A stretch of 64,000 nt of DNA from Clostridia bacterium (lineage in GTDB: Bacteria > Bacillota > Clostridia > TANB77 > UBA1234), in assembly GCA_017469545.1 (NCBI GenBank), contig JAFUGE010000014.1:1-64000 (forward strand), given 5' to 3'. Under the pieces are notes generated by a model that saw only the letters and a program-made list of their open reading frames with translations, made no database searches and had not been told where the DNA came from. How positions within the stretch are numbered: position 1 is the first letter of the stretch; every line of letters starts with the position of its first letter. A program made the translations under genes and the position numbers. Of the stretch, positions 50,533 to 60,937 are shown piece after piece.

Positions 50533-50932
50533 ATGAAGATTTCAACAAAAGGGCGATATGCCTTGAGAATAATGGTAGATTTAGCTTTAAATGAAGAAGA
50601 TAGATTTATTTCACTAAAGGAAATTGCCGAAAAAGAGGGAATTTCGCAAAAGTATTTAGAGCAAATCATTGCTTTATTAAATAAAGCGGGCTTCTTAGAG
50701 ACGTATAGAGGAAATAACGGTGGGTACAAACTTGCAAAAGCGCCAGGGAAATACATAGTTGGTGATATTTTAAGGGCTACAGAAGGCGATTTAACGCCGA
50801 TATTTTGCATTTCGGAGGAAGGCCGGCTGTGATAGAAAAAATGCTTGCCAGACATATGATTTTTGGAAAGGATTAGACGACGTAGTAACAGAATACATTG
50901 ATAGTAAAACGTTAGCGGATTTGATAGGGTAG
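50533..50932 (+). pseudogene. Rrf2/IscR-type regulator, frame-broken at the Cys cluster
   Basis: Residues 1-95 form the Rrf2 winged helix (KISTKGRYALRIMVDLAL, EISQ-like GISQKYLEQIIALL, YRGNNGGYKLAK). The ORF as sequenced stops at 50832 after CISEEGRL. The following frame continues the family C-terminus from 50828: CDRKNACQTYDFWKGLDDVV to a TAG at 50930-50932. Deleting one C in GGCCGGC (about 50823) restores CISEEGGCDRKNAC, the three-Cys site that holds an Fe-S cluster in IscR/NsrR-like members. It is either a damaged gene or a sequencing error. GGAGG lies 5 bp before ATG 50533. Confidence 0.8.
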
Positions 50933-50942
50933 ATTGCCGGGG

Positions 50943-50971
50943 TTGACAAGGGAAGGACAATAGTGTATAAT
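50943..50971 (+). promoter_or_regulatory. Consensus promoter of the orphan gene at 51024
   Basis: Perfect TTGACA and TATAAT with a 17-bp spacer. Confidence 0.85.
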
Positions 50972-51023
50972 TTGATATGTAAGGTATTTTGTTAACTATT
51001 CAACCCCAATTGAGGAGGAAGTT

Positions 51024-51752
51024 ATGAGAATTACAAGCGTTACTGGTTTATCGAGAAAAGAGATTTATTCTGTTGCCGCGGAATATGCTGGAACTGACGA
51101 GATGTTGGCAGAACGGTATTTTATGAGAAGATACGATATGACCAGCTGGGTATATCGGAATATTCTCAGAAAGGCCGTCGTGGAGTCTGTTGTGCCAGAC
51201 GATATCGTGGAACGCATGGCGCAAAAGGCACAGAGCAATTCTGCAGTAAATGGCGGTTCCGGTGGAGCTGTGCGCTCAAAGATTTACTATGGAAATCTGA
51301 AGTTGAAGCGTGAGACGTTTGAGTTTCCGAAGGGAGAACGGCTGAGTTATGTACGTATCTATCTTAATTCTGACGATACATTGGAAGAAGTAGGGCGGCG
51401 TTACTATATTCAGTCGAACTTGTTACAGCGGACGTTTCAGAGTGCTATCACTGATAGTTTGATTAGTGACGAAGAGCTTAAGCGTCTCGAAGTAAGATTT
51501 ATCGAAGACCCAAGCCCGTTAGCCAAAGTCTTTCAGGAGCATTTTGATTCCATGGTAAACGTAAGGAAAATGAATGCTAAAGCGAAGGCGCGGAAGGAAA
51601 AGAAGGCTGAGTTGCCGAAGCCGGAAATGCCGAAAAAGGCAAAGCCTGTAAAAAACAGTACGCCTGCTAGTGTCGGTGAACAGCTGTCGCTTTTTGCGGA
51701 GCATGGTTGGAATGGGGAAATCAAGAAAGAATTCCTGAATGACGGCCAGTAA
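51024..51752 (+). CDS. Hypothetical protein with strong promoter
   Basis: I do not recognise this 242-residue protein. It is basic and soluble. The middle (about 100-155, RIYLNSDDTLEEVGRRYY then LLQRTFQSAITDSLI) has a helix-turn-helix-like pattern that could bind DNA. A Lys/Ala/Pro-rich linker (about 190-220) leads to VGEQLSLFAEHGWNGEI, reminiscent of short peptide motifs such as the QLSLF beta-clamp-binding motif. GC is higher than in neighbours. It has its own promoter, AGGAGG RBS and terminator, so it is a single-gene unit, perhaps acquired. Confidence 0.6.
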   Translation: MRITSVTGLSRKEIYSVAAEYAGTDEMLAERYFMRRYDMTSWVYRNILRKAVVESVVPDDIVERMAQKAQSNSAVNGGSGGAVRSKIYYGNLKLKRETFEFPKGERLSYVRIYLNSDDTLEEVGRRYYIQSNLLQRTFQSAITDSLISDEELKRLEVRFIEDPSPLAKVFQEHFDSMVNVRKMNAKAKARKEKKAELPKPEMPKKAKPVKNSTPASVGEQLSLFAEHGWNGEIKKEFLNDGQ

Positions 51753-51765
51753 AACTAAGAAAATG

Positions 51766-51797
51766 AAAGCATCTGAAGTAATTTCAGATGCTTTTTT
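51766..51797 (+). terminator. Terminator of the orphan gene
   Basis: Perfect 12-bp stem AAAGCATCTGAA / TTCAGATGCTTT followed by T run. Confidence 0.9.
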
Positions 51798-51921
51798 CGT
51801 TGGAATAAGCTCCAAGGCCTTAGGGAGGCTTTTACATCGATACTATGAATATGAAAAATAGCTAGCAATATTTTTTATGTTGTTGTATAATAAATATATT
51901 GTTGATTTAGGAGGAGAAAAA

Positions 51922-52539
51922 ATGTTATTTTTCAGAAATTTAGTAAAAAATGTCATGAGTATCTATATGCATATTGTGTATCGAATGAAAATAGATGGTC
52001 TTGAGAATATTCCTAAAGAGGGCGGCGCCATATTATGCTCAAATCATATTCACGCGCTAGATTCGATTGCGTATGGGGTTCATATTAAAAGAATGGTTTA
52101 TGCAATGGCGAAAGAAGCGCTTTTCAGGACAAAGTTTAAGAATTGGTTTATGCGTCACATTGGCTGTTTTCCAGTGAAAGCTGGCGCTGCGAGCGAAGAG
52201 GCGATTAATACAGCGATTGACTTATTAAAGCGAGGGGAACTTGTCATGATTTTCCCTGAAGGGACAAGAAATGGAATTGCAAAAGGCGTAAAACCTAAGA
52301 AAGGTGCAGCACTCATTGCAGTAAAGGCGGGTGTACCTATTATTCCAATGGGAATCATGGGTACGTTTAAGCCATTTAGCAAAATAGTAATGCATATTGG
52401 CAAGCCAATTGACACTTCTACATACAGCAGCGAAGAAATAAACCCAAGAGAAGTAGTCAAACTTTCGAGTGAAGTCTGGGACGAAGTGGTAAGACTAACC
52501 GAACTCCCACAAATCAACAAAAAAACAGTTGACAAATAA
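51922..52539 (+). CDS. plsC: 1-acyl-sn-glycerol-3-phosphate acyltransferase (PlsC family)
   Basis: It acylates lysophosphatidic acid to phosphatidic acid at the membrane. The 205-residue product has the catalytic HxxxxD motif in CSNHIHALDSI, IGCFPV, FPEGTRNG (acceptor-binding) and GVPIIPMGI. ATG 51922 follows AGGAGGAG and gives the family-typical N-terminus. In Clostridia plsC often precedes rpsA, as here. Confidence 0.92.
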   Translation: MLFFRNLVKNVMSIYMHIVYRMKIDGLENIPKEGGAILCSNHIHALDSIAYGVHIKRMVYAMAKEALFRTKFKNWFMRHIGCFPVKAGAASEEAINTAIDLLKRGELVMIFPEGTRNGIAKGVKPKKGAALIAVKAGVPIIPMGIMGTFKPFSKIVMHIGKPIDTSTYSSEEINPREVVKLSSEVWDEVVRLTELPQINKKTVDK

Positions 52540-52557
52540 GGCTTTTTGTTGGATAAT
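52529..52557 (+). promoter_or_regulatory. Promoter of rpsA inside the plsC 3' end
   Basis: TTGACA and GATAAT with a 17-bp spacer; it overlaps the plsC stop, so rpsA can be transcribed alone. Confidence 0.65.
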
Positions 52558-52616
52558 ATATAAGGTTATTTCAAAAATAACTAATTAGCAGAAATTGGAA
52601 AGGATTGATTTTAATT

Positions 52617-53720
52617 ATGGCAAAAAATGAAGAACAAAATTTTGCAGAGTTGTATGAAAACTCACTTAAAAAACTAGAGGAAGGAACTGTTGTATCAGGT
52701 ACAATCGTTGACATTGTAGGAGACGAGATATTTGTTGACTTAGGTTACAAGGCAGACGGAATTGTCCCAAGAGAAGAATTCTCTTATGCGGACGAGAAGC
52801 CTGCTGATAAATATAAAGTAGGCGATACAATCGAAGCATACATTCTAAGAATGAATGATGGCAGAGGAAATGTATTGCTTTCCACAAAGAGATTGCAAAC
52901 AAAGCAGCTTAGAGAAGAGTTTGAAAACAGCGTGAAAAACGACGAGCCAGTAAAAGCAAAGGTTACTAACGTTGTTAATGGCGGCGTGATTGCTGAGACT
53001 GTTGGTATTAAGATATTTGTACCACAAACACAATTGGCAAAAAAAGTGACTGATTTGACAGAATATAGAGGAAAGACTTTGGATTTGAAAGTGATTGAAT
53101 ATAATCCAGAAAAGAGAAAAATTGTTGGTTCTGAGAGAAAATTAGTCAATGAAGCTAGAGAAAAGGCTTCAAATGAAATTTGGAACAATATTGAAGTTGG
53201 TAAAGAGTATGATGGAACAGTAAAACAATTGAGCGATTATGGCGCATTTGTTGATATTGGTGGTGTAGACGGATTACTTCATATTTCTGAGATTTCTTGG
53301 AAGCAAATCAAACATCCAAGCGAAGTAATAAGGGTTGGCCAAAATATTAAGGTTCATGTACTTTCTTTTGATAAAGAAAATAAGAAGATTTCTTTAGGAT
53401 ATAGAAAAGCTGAGGATAATCCTTGGTTAAATGTAAAGTATCAAGTTGGTGACATTGTAGAAGCAAAAGTCATTAGCATGAAGCCATTTGGTGCTTTTGT
53501 AGAGCTTGACGATGGACTAGAGGGATTAGTGCATATTTCTAATATTACACATACAAGAATTGCAAAACCTCAAGATGCACTAGAGCTTGGACAAGTAGTA
53601 AGAGCAAAAGTAGTAGAAGTTGACTTAGACAAGAAGAGAATTGAGCTTTCTATTAGAGAGCTAGAGGAGAAGCTTCCGGAGGAAGAAGCAAAGACAGAAG
53701 AGACAGCAAACGAAGAATAA
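52617..53720 (+). CDS. rpsA: S1 RNA-binding protein (ribosomal protein S1-like)
   Basis: The 367-residue product has four S1 domains (about 20-90, 105-170, 190-260, 275-345), including the classical YGAFVDIGGVDGLLHISEISW and FGAFVELDDGLEGLVHISNIT repeats, and an acidic tail. Firmicutes S1-like proteins bind mRNA and may assist initiation. It follows plsC, as in many Clostridia. AAAGGA is about 12 bp before ATG 52617. Confidence 0.92.
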   Translation: MAKNEEQNFAELYENSLKKLEEGTVVSGTIVDIVGDEIFVDLGYKADGIVPREEFSYADEKPADKYKVGDTIEAYILRMNDGRGNVLLSTKRLQTKQLREEFENSVKNDEPVKAKVTNVVNGGVIAETVGIKIFVPQTQLAKKVTDLTEYRGKTLDLKVIEYNPEKRKIVGSERKLVNEAREKASNEIWNNIEVGKEYDGTVKQLSDYGAFVDIGGVDGLLHISEISWKQIKHPSEVIRVGQNIKVHVLSFDKENKKISLGYRKAEDNPWLNVKYQVGDIVEAKVISMKPFGAFVELDDGLEGLVHISNITHTRIAKPQDALELGQVVRAKVVEVDLDKKRIELSIRELEEKLPEEEAKTEETANEE

Positions 53721-53727
53721 TAAATCT

Positions 53728-53754
53728 GTAGGGGCAGCGTATTACGCTGCCCGT
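53728..53754 (+). repeat. GTAG-headed REP-like palindrome (family 1)
   Basis: Canonical copy between rpsA and typA (last base T). Confidence 0.9.
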
Positions 53755-53789
53755 AAAATTGATTTCAAATTATGAAAAGAGGAAACTAT

Positions 53790-55604
53790 ATGGAAATTAG
53801 AAATGTTGCAATCATTGCACACGTTGACCACGGCAAGACGACTTTGGTGGATGCGCTTTTAAAACAATCGGGTACGTTTAGAGCCAACGAGCACGTTGAG
53901 GAGAGAGTGATGGACTCTAATGACCTTGAAAAAGAGAGAGGCATTACGATATTATCGAAAAATACGGCTGTTACGTATGGCGACGTAAAAATTAATATTA
54001 TTGATACGCCTGGCCACGCTGACTTCGGAGGCGAAGTGGAGCGTGTTTTGAAGATGGTTGACGGTGTTATTTTGCTTGTTGACGCGTTCGAGGGCGTTAT
54101 GCCACAAACAAGATTTGTACTTAGAAAAGCGCTTGCGCTTAACTTAAAACCAATCGTGGTATTAAACAAAATTGATAGACCTGGGGCAAGGCCAGACGCC
54201 GTTGTAGACGAAGTAATTGACTTATTCTTTGACTTAGCTGCAACAGACGAGCAATTGGGCTTCCCTGTTATATATGCTTCTGGTAAGCAAGGAGTGGCTT
54301 CCTTAAAGGCAGACGAGCCAGGAACAGATATGAAGCCTTTATTCGATACAATTATTCGCTATGTTAATGCTCCTAACGTAAAGCCAGACGAGCCAATGCA
54401 AATGCTAGTTTCAAGTATCGATTATGATAATTATGTAGGCAGAATTGCGATTGGAAGACTTGAACGTGGCTCTATTAAACAAGGGCAAAACGTGGCTGTA
54501 TGCCGCAAAGATGGCAGAGTGCAGAATTTGAAAATAAGCAAAGTGTATACGTATAGTGGACTTAAGAGAGTAGAAATTGAAGAGGCCTTTGCCGGCGATA
54601 TTATTGCGGTTGTAGGTATTCCTGATATTAATATTGGTGAAACAATTGCAGACCCAGAGCATCCAGAGGCAATTCCTTTTGTAGATATTGACGAGCCAAC
54701 ACTTACAATGACATTTAGCGTAAATAACAGTCCATTCGCAGGAAAAGAGGGCGAATACGTTACTTCTAGGCATTTAAGAGATAGATTAATGAAAGAGCTA
54801 GAGTCAAATGTAAGTTTGCGTGTAGAAGAGACAGAGTCTCCAGATAGCTTTAAAGTTTCTGGTAGAGGCGAGCTTCACTTGTCCGTTTTGATTGAAACAA
54901 TGAGAAGAGAGGGCTTCGAGCTTATGGTTTCTAGGCCATCCGTTATCTTTAAAGAGATTGACGGTGTGAAGTGTGAGCCAATGGAAGAGCTAGTGATTGA
55001 CGTGCCTGACGAATATACGGGTGCAGTCATTGAAAAACTTGGCGTTAGAAAAGCCGAAATGACGAATATGATTGTTGGCGAGCAAGGCTATACAAGATTG
55101 GAGTTTAAGATACCGGCAAGAGGCCTAATTGGTTACAGAAACGAGTTTATGACAGACACGAAGGGTAATGGTATTATGAACCATATCTTCAGTGGCTATG
55201 AGCCATACAAGGGCGAAATGTCTACGAGAACCAAAGGCGTTTTGATTGCTTTTGAAAACGGAAAGTCTTTGACTTATGGTTTGTATAACGCCCAAGAGAG
55301 AGGCACGCTATTTATCGGCCCTGGTACAGAAGTATACCAAGGAATGATTGTAGGAGAAAACGCAAGGCCAGAGGATATGGAAGTCAATGTTTGTAAGGCA
55401 AAGCACTTAACAAACACAAGAGCTTCTGGAAGTGACGATGCCTTAAGACTTACTCCACCAACCGTATTCTCGCTAGAACAAGCGATTGAATACATTGGCG
55501 AAGACGAGCTTGTAGAAGTAACGCCAAAGAACATCAGATTAAGAAAGAAAATCCTAGATCCAACAGCAAGAATTCGTTGGATGAGAGCAAACGGATTGCT
55601 ATAA
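53790..55604 (+). CDS. typA: Translational GTPase TypA/BipA
   Basis: TypA is an EF-G-like GTPase needed for 50S assembly and stress growth. The 604-residue product has G1 AHVDHGKTT, G2 ERGITI, G3 DTPGHADFGGEVERVL, G4 NKIDR, domain II, and the C-terminal BipA-specific block (GTEVYQGMIVGENARPEDM, SGSDDALRLTPP). ATG 53790 follows AGAGG; the in-frame ATG at 53772 would place the RBS inside the gene. Confidence 0.97.
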   Translation: MEIRNVAIIAHVDHGKTTLVDALLKQSGTFRANEHVEERVMDSNDLEKERGITILSKNTAVTYGDVKINIIDTPGHADFGGEVERVLKMVDGVILLVDAFEGVMPQTRFVLRKALALNLKPIVVLNKIDRPGARPDAVVDEVIDLFFDLAATDEQLGFPVIYASGKQGVASLKADEPGTDMKPLFDTIIRYVNAPNVKPDEPMQMLVSSIDYDNYVGRIAIGRLERGSIKQGQNVAVCRKDGRVQNLKISKVYTYSGLKRVEIEEAFAGDIIAVVGIPDINIGETIADPEHPEAIPFVDIDEPTLTMTFSVNNSPFAGKEGEYVTSRHLRDRLMKELESNVSLRVEETESPDSFKVSGRGELHLSVLIETMRREGFELMVSRPSVIFKEIDGVKCEPMEELVIDVPDEYTGAVIEKLGVRKAEMTNMIVGEQGYTRLEFKIPARGLIGYRNEFMTDTKGNGIMNHIFSGYEPYKGEMSTRTKGVLIAFENGKSLTYGLYNAQERGTLFIGPGTEVYQGMIVGENARPEDMEVNVCKAKHLTNTRASGSDDALRLTPPTVFSLEQAIEYIGEDELVEVTPKNIRLRKKILDPTARIRWMRANGLL

Positions 55605-55617
55605 TACAAAGACTCAT

Positions 55618-55650
55618 GAAGAGGTTGCGCAAAATGCAGCCTCTTTTTTC
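55618..55650 (+). terminator. Terminator of typA
   Basis: AAGAGGTTGC / GCAGCCTCTT stem followed by TTTT. Confidence 0.85.
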
Positions 55651-55830
55651 GTGCAAAAGGGGCTAAAAATGCCATTAATATGAAAAAATTTTAAAAAAAT
55701 TTTTTGCCCTTCTATGCCGTACTTCGGTAGTAAGTTACATAAATTATGCTACTTTAAAATCCACCAAACGCCTAAAAATAGCTTGACATAACATTTTATG
55801 GTAAACAAAAGAATAAAAGGAGGGATTTGT

Positions 55831-56508
55831 ATGAAGAACAAAATATTTAGTGTGGAAAGGGTGTTTTTTATGAAAAAGAATTATTTTTGGGTAGTAATGA
55901 TTGTTGGTTGTATGTTATTCTCATTAATTGGATGTTCTGAAACACCTCAGAATGTAGTGGATAATGAGAAAGTAGAAAATGCGATTCATGATATGCAAGA
56001 AGAAGAAAAACAACCAGTTGCTGAGACGAAAGTTGAAGAAGTAATAGAACAAGACCAGAATATGTATACTAATAAGACATCTGGCTTAAAATTTAAAATA
56101 CCAGAGAATATGACTGTGGCTTCGCAATCAGATTTAGATGCTCTTACATCTAGTGATGGAATAATGACGTATGAATTTCAAGGCTCTATTATAAACAATA
56201 CGCAGTTTGCTTTCATTCAAATAAGTACAGCTAGAGATGTACGATTTGCATTAAGTACTGAACAAGATTATCTAGAAGGGATTGTGGAAGGAATATTAGA
56301 GGCCGACCAAGAAGGAAAACTCCTAGGTCAAGGTAAATTAAAAATAGGAAATAGAGACTACTTTTATGCCGATGCAGCCATTAGTTTGGAGGGAATGCCA
56401 GTAAGGGCGAAAGCAATAGTGGGAAGAGACGGTAATGACATTATAATGATTATGTTATTTTATCTTGACGATAGTTCGCTAAATTTATTATTGGATAATT
56501 TACAATAA
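55831..56508 (+). CDS. Putative lipoprotein (PsbP/DUF1795-like fold possible)
   Basis: The product (225 residues from ATG 55831, which has AGGAGGG upstream) has a lipoprotein signal ending in LIGC and, after an acidic linker, a domain starting TSGLKFKIPENMTV with FAFIQISTARDV and a C-terminal LFYLDDSSLNLLLDNL. This beta-sandwich-like pattern recalls DUF1795/PsbP-like lipoproteins; the match is weak. An alternative start at 55870 gives a shorter signal peptide. Function unknown. Confidence 0.65.
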   Translation: MKNKIFSVERVFFMKKNYFWVVMIVGCMLFSLIGCSETPQNVVDNEKVENAIHDMQEEEKQPVAETKVEEVIEQDQNMYTNKTSGLKFKIPENMTVASQSDLDALTSSDGIMTYEFQGSIINNTQFAFIQISTARDVRFALSTEQDYLEGIVEGILEADQEGKLLGQGKLKIGNRDYFYADAAISLEGMPVRAKAIVGRDGNDIIMIMLFYLDDSSLNLLLDNLQ

Positions 56509-56536
56509 AGTTGACTGAATTCACGGGCAATGTATG

Positions 56537-56563
56537 GCGGGCGGCGTGCTACGCCGCCCCTAC
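56537..56563 (-). repeat. Family-1 REP-like repeat, variant arms
   Basis: Inverted copy with GGGCGGCGT / ACGCCGCCC arms (compensatory change). Confidence 0.85.
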
Positions 56564-56599
56564 AAATATACATCAATGAATAGCAAACCTGTAGGAATT

Positions 56600-56626
56600 G
56601 TAGGGGCAGCGTATTACGCTGCCCGA
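56600..56626 (+). repeat. GTAG-headed REP-like palindrome (family 1)
   Basis: Canonical copy forming an inverted pair with 56537 (last base A). Confidence 0.9.
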
Positions 56627-56657
56627 TACGTTGTCCGATTTTTATGCATTTTTTGTG

Positions 56658-56686
56658 TTTACAGTTTCCATAAATTATGATAAAAT
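56658..56686 (+). promoter_or_regulatory. Promoter of queA
   Basis: TTTACA and TAAAAT with a 17-bp spacer, 34 bp before the ATG. Confidence 0.55.
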
Positions 56687-56719
56687 AGAGGCGAAATTTA
56701 GGTAAAAGAGGGACTTTGA

Positions 56720-57745
56720 ATGAAATTATCAGATTTTTATTATGATTTGCCGCCAGAGCTTATTGCGCAGCATCCATCGGAAAAGCGCGACGAATCAAGA
56801 CTATTGGTTTTGGATAGAAAAACGGGCAAAGTAGAACATAGAGTTTTTAAAGAAATTATCGAGTATTTAGCACCAGGTGACTGCCTCGTGATTAATGAAA
56901 CAAGAGTCATTCCTGCTAGGCTTTATGGCAAAAGAGAGACAGGAGAGGGCGTTATTGAGATTTTGCTATTAAAAGATTTGGGCGATAAAAGATGGGAAGT
57001 GCTTGTTAAGCCTGGTAAAAAGTGCAAAATTGGTACGAGAATTGTGTTTGGCGAAGGCAAGTTAGTGGCAGAAGTGCAGGAGATTTTAGAAGACGGCAAT
57101 CGCATTGTGAAATTAGAATATGACGGAATTTTAAACGAAATTCTAGACGAAATTGGCGTGATGCCACTTCCACCATATATTCACGAAAAACTGAAAGAAA
57201 AAGAGAGATACCAGACGGTTTATAGCAAAATCGAGGGTTCTAGTGCGGCGCCTACGGCCGGACTTCATTTTACGCCTGAGCTTTTAAAGCAAATTGAAGA
57301 TAAAGGTGTGAAGATTGCTAGAGTTTTATTGCATGTAGGACTTGGGACTTTTAGGCCTGTCAAAGAGGAAAACATTGAGGATCACAAAATGCATTCTGAG
57401 TATTACGAGATTAGTCAGGAAGCTTGTGATATAATCAATAGTACCAAGCAAAACGGCGGAAAAGTTTTCTGCGTGGGTACGACATCTTGCAGAACCGTAG
57501 AGAGTGCGGCGGACGAAAATGGCCATTTGGAGCCACAAAGTGGCAACACAGAAATCTTTATTTATCCAGGATATAAATTTAAATTGTTAGATAACTTGAT
57601 TACGAATTTTCACTTGCCGGAGAGCACACTACTAATGCTAATTTCGGCGTTGGCAGGGCGCGAATTGATTATGGATACGTATAAAATTGCTGTAGAAGAA
57701 AGGTATCGTTTCTTTAGCTTTGGTGACGCAATGTTAATTAAATAA
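56720..57745 (+). CDS. queA: S-adenosylmethionine:tRNA ribosyltransferase-isomerase QueA
   Basis: QueA makes epoxyqueuosine in tRNA by transferring ribose from SAM to preQ1. The 341-residue product has [58 protein letters not shown] and [16 protein letters not shown]. tgt, which inserts preQ1, follows after a REP pair, so the two enzymes form a queuosine module. GAGGGA precedes the ATG. Confidence 0.97.
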   Translation: MKLSDFYYDLPPELIAQHPSEKRDESRLLVLDRKTGKVEHRVFKEIIEYLAPGDCLVINETRVIPARLYGKRETGEGVIEILLLKDLGDKRWEVLVKPGKKCKIGTRIVFGEGKLVAEVQEILEDGNRIVKLEYDGILNEILDEIGVMPLPPYIHEKLKEKERYQTVYSKIEGSSAAPTAGLHFTPELLKQIEDKGVKIARVLLHVGLGTFRPVKEENIEDHKMHSEYYEISQEACDIINSTKQNGGKVFCVGTTSCRTVESAADENGHLEPQSGNTEIFIYPGYKFKLLDNLITNFHLPESTLLMLISALAGRELIMDTYKIAVEERYRFFSFGDAMLIK

Positions 57746-57746
57746 T

Positions 57747-57773
57747 GTAGGGGCAGCGTATTACGCTGCCCGT
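57747..57773 (+). repeat. GTAG-headed REP-like palindrome (family 1)
   Basis: Canonical copy (last base T), left member of a pair between queA and tgt. Confidence 0.9.
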
Positions 57774-57794
57774 GGATGGTATAATGCGTTGCCA

Positions 57795-58965
<1,171 letters not shown>

Positions 58966-58973
58966 GGAGTATA

Positions 58974-59000
58974 CGGGCGGCGTAATACGCCGCACCCTAC
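58974..59000 (-). repeat. Family-1 REP-like repeat, variant arms
   Basis: Inverted copy with GGGCGGCGT arms and one A insertion in the distal arm. Confidence 0.75.
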
Positions 59001-59016
59001 AAAAATGCAACGATAT

Positions 59017-59043
59017 GTAGGGGCAGCGTATTACGCTGCCCGA
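59017..59043 (+). repeat. GTAG-headed REP-like palindrome (family 1)
   Basis: Canonical copy (last base A), paired with 58974, just before the lepA RBS. Confidence 0.9.
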
Positions 59044-59067
59044 AAAATAATTAGGAGGCTAATTAAC

Positions 59068-60876
59068 TTGAACAATCAAGACAAAATTAGAAACTTTTGC
59101 ATTATTGCACATATTGACCACGGCAAGTCAACGCTTGCCGATAGACTGATTGAACTTACAGGTGTGCTTACCAAAAGAGAAATGCAAGACCAGGTTTTAG
59201 ATAATATGGATTTGGAACGCGAGAGAGGCATTACGATTAAGCTTCAGTCTGTCAGAACAGTGTATAAATCAAAAGATGGAGAAGAATATATTTTAAACTT
59301 AATAGATACGCCGGGGCACGTTGACTTTAATTACGAAGTGTCAAGAAGCCTTGCCGCCTGCGAGGGAGCAGTGCTTGTAGTGGATGCTTCGCAAGGCGTG
59401 GAGGCGCAAACCTTGGCCAATGTGTATTTGGCATTGGATAACAACTTAGAGATTTTGCCTGTAATTAATAAAATTGATTTGCCAAATGCGATGCCGGAAA
59501 TGGTGATCGACGAAATAGAAAATGTGATTGGCGTGGAGGCGCATGATGCCCCAAGGATTTCGGCCAAGACGGGACTGAACGTGGAAGATGTTTTGGAAAT
59601 GATTGTGAAAGAAGTTCCACCTCCAAGTGGCGACGAGAATGCGCCAACGAAAGCGCTTATTTTTGATTCTTATTACGATAATTATAAAGGCGCTGTGGCT
59701 TATGTAAGAGTGAAAGACGGCTCGATTAAAGTAGGCGACGAGATTGTGTTTATGGCGACGAATAAATCGTATATCGTAACGGAATTAGGTTATTTTGGGG
59801 CTGGTACATACATTCCGTCGCAAGAGTTAAAAACGGGCGAAGTTGGTTATGTGGCAGCTAGCATTAAGAATGTTTCCGACATTCACGTGGGTGATACGAT
59901 TACAATAAAAAATAACCAAGCATTAGAGGCACTTCCAGGATATCGAAAAGTGACACCAATGGTGTATTGTGGAATTTATCCTGCGGATGGCAGTGAGTAT
60001 GAGGAACTAAAAGCGGCACTGGAAAAATTATCATTAAATGATGCCTCGTTATTCTACGAGCCAGAAACTTCTATTGCGCTGGGCTTTGGATTTCGTTGTG
60101 GATTCTTGGGCCTACTTCATATGGAAATCATTCAAGAGAGAATTGATAGAGAATATGACTTAAACGTGATTACTACTGCGCCAAGCGTTATTTATAAAGT
60201 TAATAAAACAGATGGCACTTCGTTTGATTTGTACAATCCAGTAGATTTGCCACCAGTGCAAGAAATTTCGAGTATGGAAGAGCCGATAGTTAGTGCACAA
60301 ATTATGCTTCCGAAAGAATATGTGGGAAACATTATGACGCTATGCCAAGATAGACGTGGCATATACAAAGATATGAAATATATGGACGAAAACAGAGTCA
60401 TTTTAAGTTACGAAATGCCACTGAATGAAATTATTTATGATTTCTTTGATGCATTAAAATCACGTTCTAAAGGGTATGCATCTTTTGACTATGAAATCAT
60501 TGGATATCGCGAGTCGGATTTGGTAAAATTAGATATCTTGCTAAATGGCGATATTATCGATGCTTTCTCGCTAATCGTGCATAAAGATAAAGCGTATGCA
60601 AGAGGCAGAAAAATGGCGGAGAAATTGAAGACGACGATTCCAAGGCAGATGTTTGAAATTCCAATTCAAGCAGCAATTGGCGGCAAAATTATTGCAAGAG
60701 AAACAATCTCTGCTATGCGTAAAGATGTGCTTGCGAAATGTTATGGCGGCGATATTACGAGAAAGAAGAAGCTGTTAGAAAAGCAAAAAGAGGGCAAGAA
60801 AAAGATGCGACAATTGGGAACGGTGGATGTGCCGCAAGAGGCGTTTATGGCGATTTTGAAATTAGACGAAGAATAA
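59068..60876 (+). CDS. lepA: Translation elongation factor 4 (LepA)
   Basis: LepA is a ribosome-associated GTPase that back-translocates stalled ribosomes or aids initiation. The 602-residue product has G1 [10 protein letters not shown]2 ERGITIK, G3 DTPGHVDF, G4 NKIDLP and the LepA-specific C-terminus ([20 protein letters not shown]). TTG 59068 is chosen: AGGAGG lies 9 bp upstream and [18 protein letters not shown] is the family start. An in-frame ATG at 59005 would read through the REP repeat. Confidence 0.97.
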   Translation: MNNQDKIRNFCIIAHIDHGKSTLADRLIELTGVLTKREMQDQVLDNMDLERERGITIKLQSVRTVYKSKDGEEYILNLIDTPGHVDFNYEVSRSLAACEGAVLVVDASQGVEAQTLANVYLALDNNLEILPVINKIDLPNAMPEMVIDEIENVIGVEAHDAPRISAKTGLNVEDVLEMIVKEVPPPSGDENAPTKALIFDSYYDNYKGAVAYVRVKDGSIKVGDEIVFMATNKSYIVTELGYFGAGTYIPSQELKTGEVGYVAASIKNVSDIHVGDTITIKNNQALEALPGYRKVTPMVYCGIYPADGSEYEELKAALEKLSLNDASLFYEPETSIALGFGFRCGFLGLLHMEIIQERIDREYDLNVITTAPSVIYKVNKTDGTSFDLYNPVDLPPVQEISSMEEPIVSAQIMLPKEYVGNIMTLCQDRRGIYKDMKYMDENRVILSYEMPLNEIIYDFFDALKSRSKGYASFDYEIIGYRESDLVKLDILLNGDIIDAFSLIVHKDKAYARGRKMAEKLKTTIPRQMFEIPIQAAIGGKIIARETISAMRKDVLAKCYGGDITRKKKLLEKQKEGKKKMRQLGTVDVPQEAFMAILKLDEE

Positions 60877-60890
60877 TATGGAAATATATT

Positions 60891-60917
60891 GTAGGGGCAG
60901 CGTATCACGCTGCCTGC
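60891..60917 (+). repeat. GTAG-headed REP-like palindrome (family 1)
   Basis: Near-canonical copy (one arm change, GCCTGC end) between lepA and rlmB. Confidence 0.88.
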
Positions 60918-60937
60918 AAGAGAAAGGAAACAAATCA

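Noticed and set aside
59005-59067. N-terminal extension of LepA
   Set aside because: It would read through a REP repeat and through the RBS; TTG at 59068 gives the family start.
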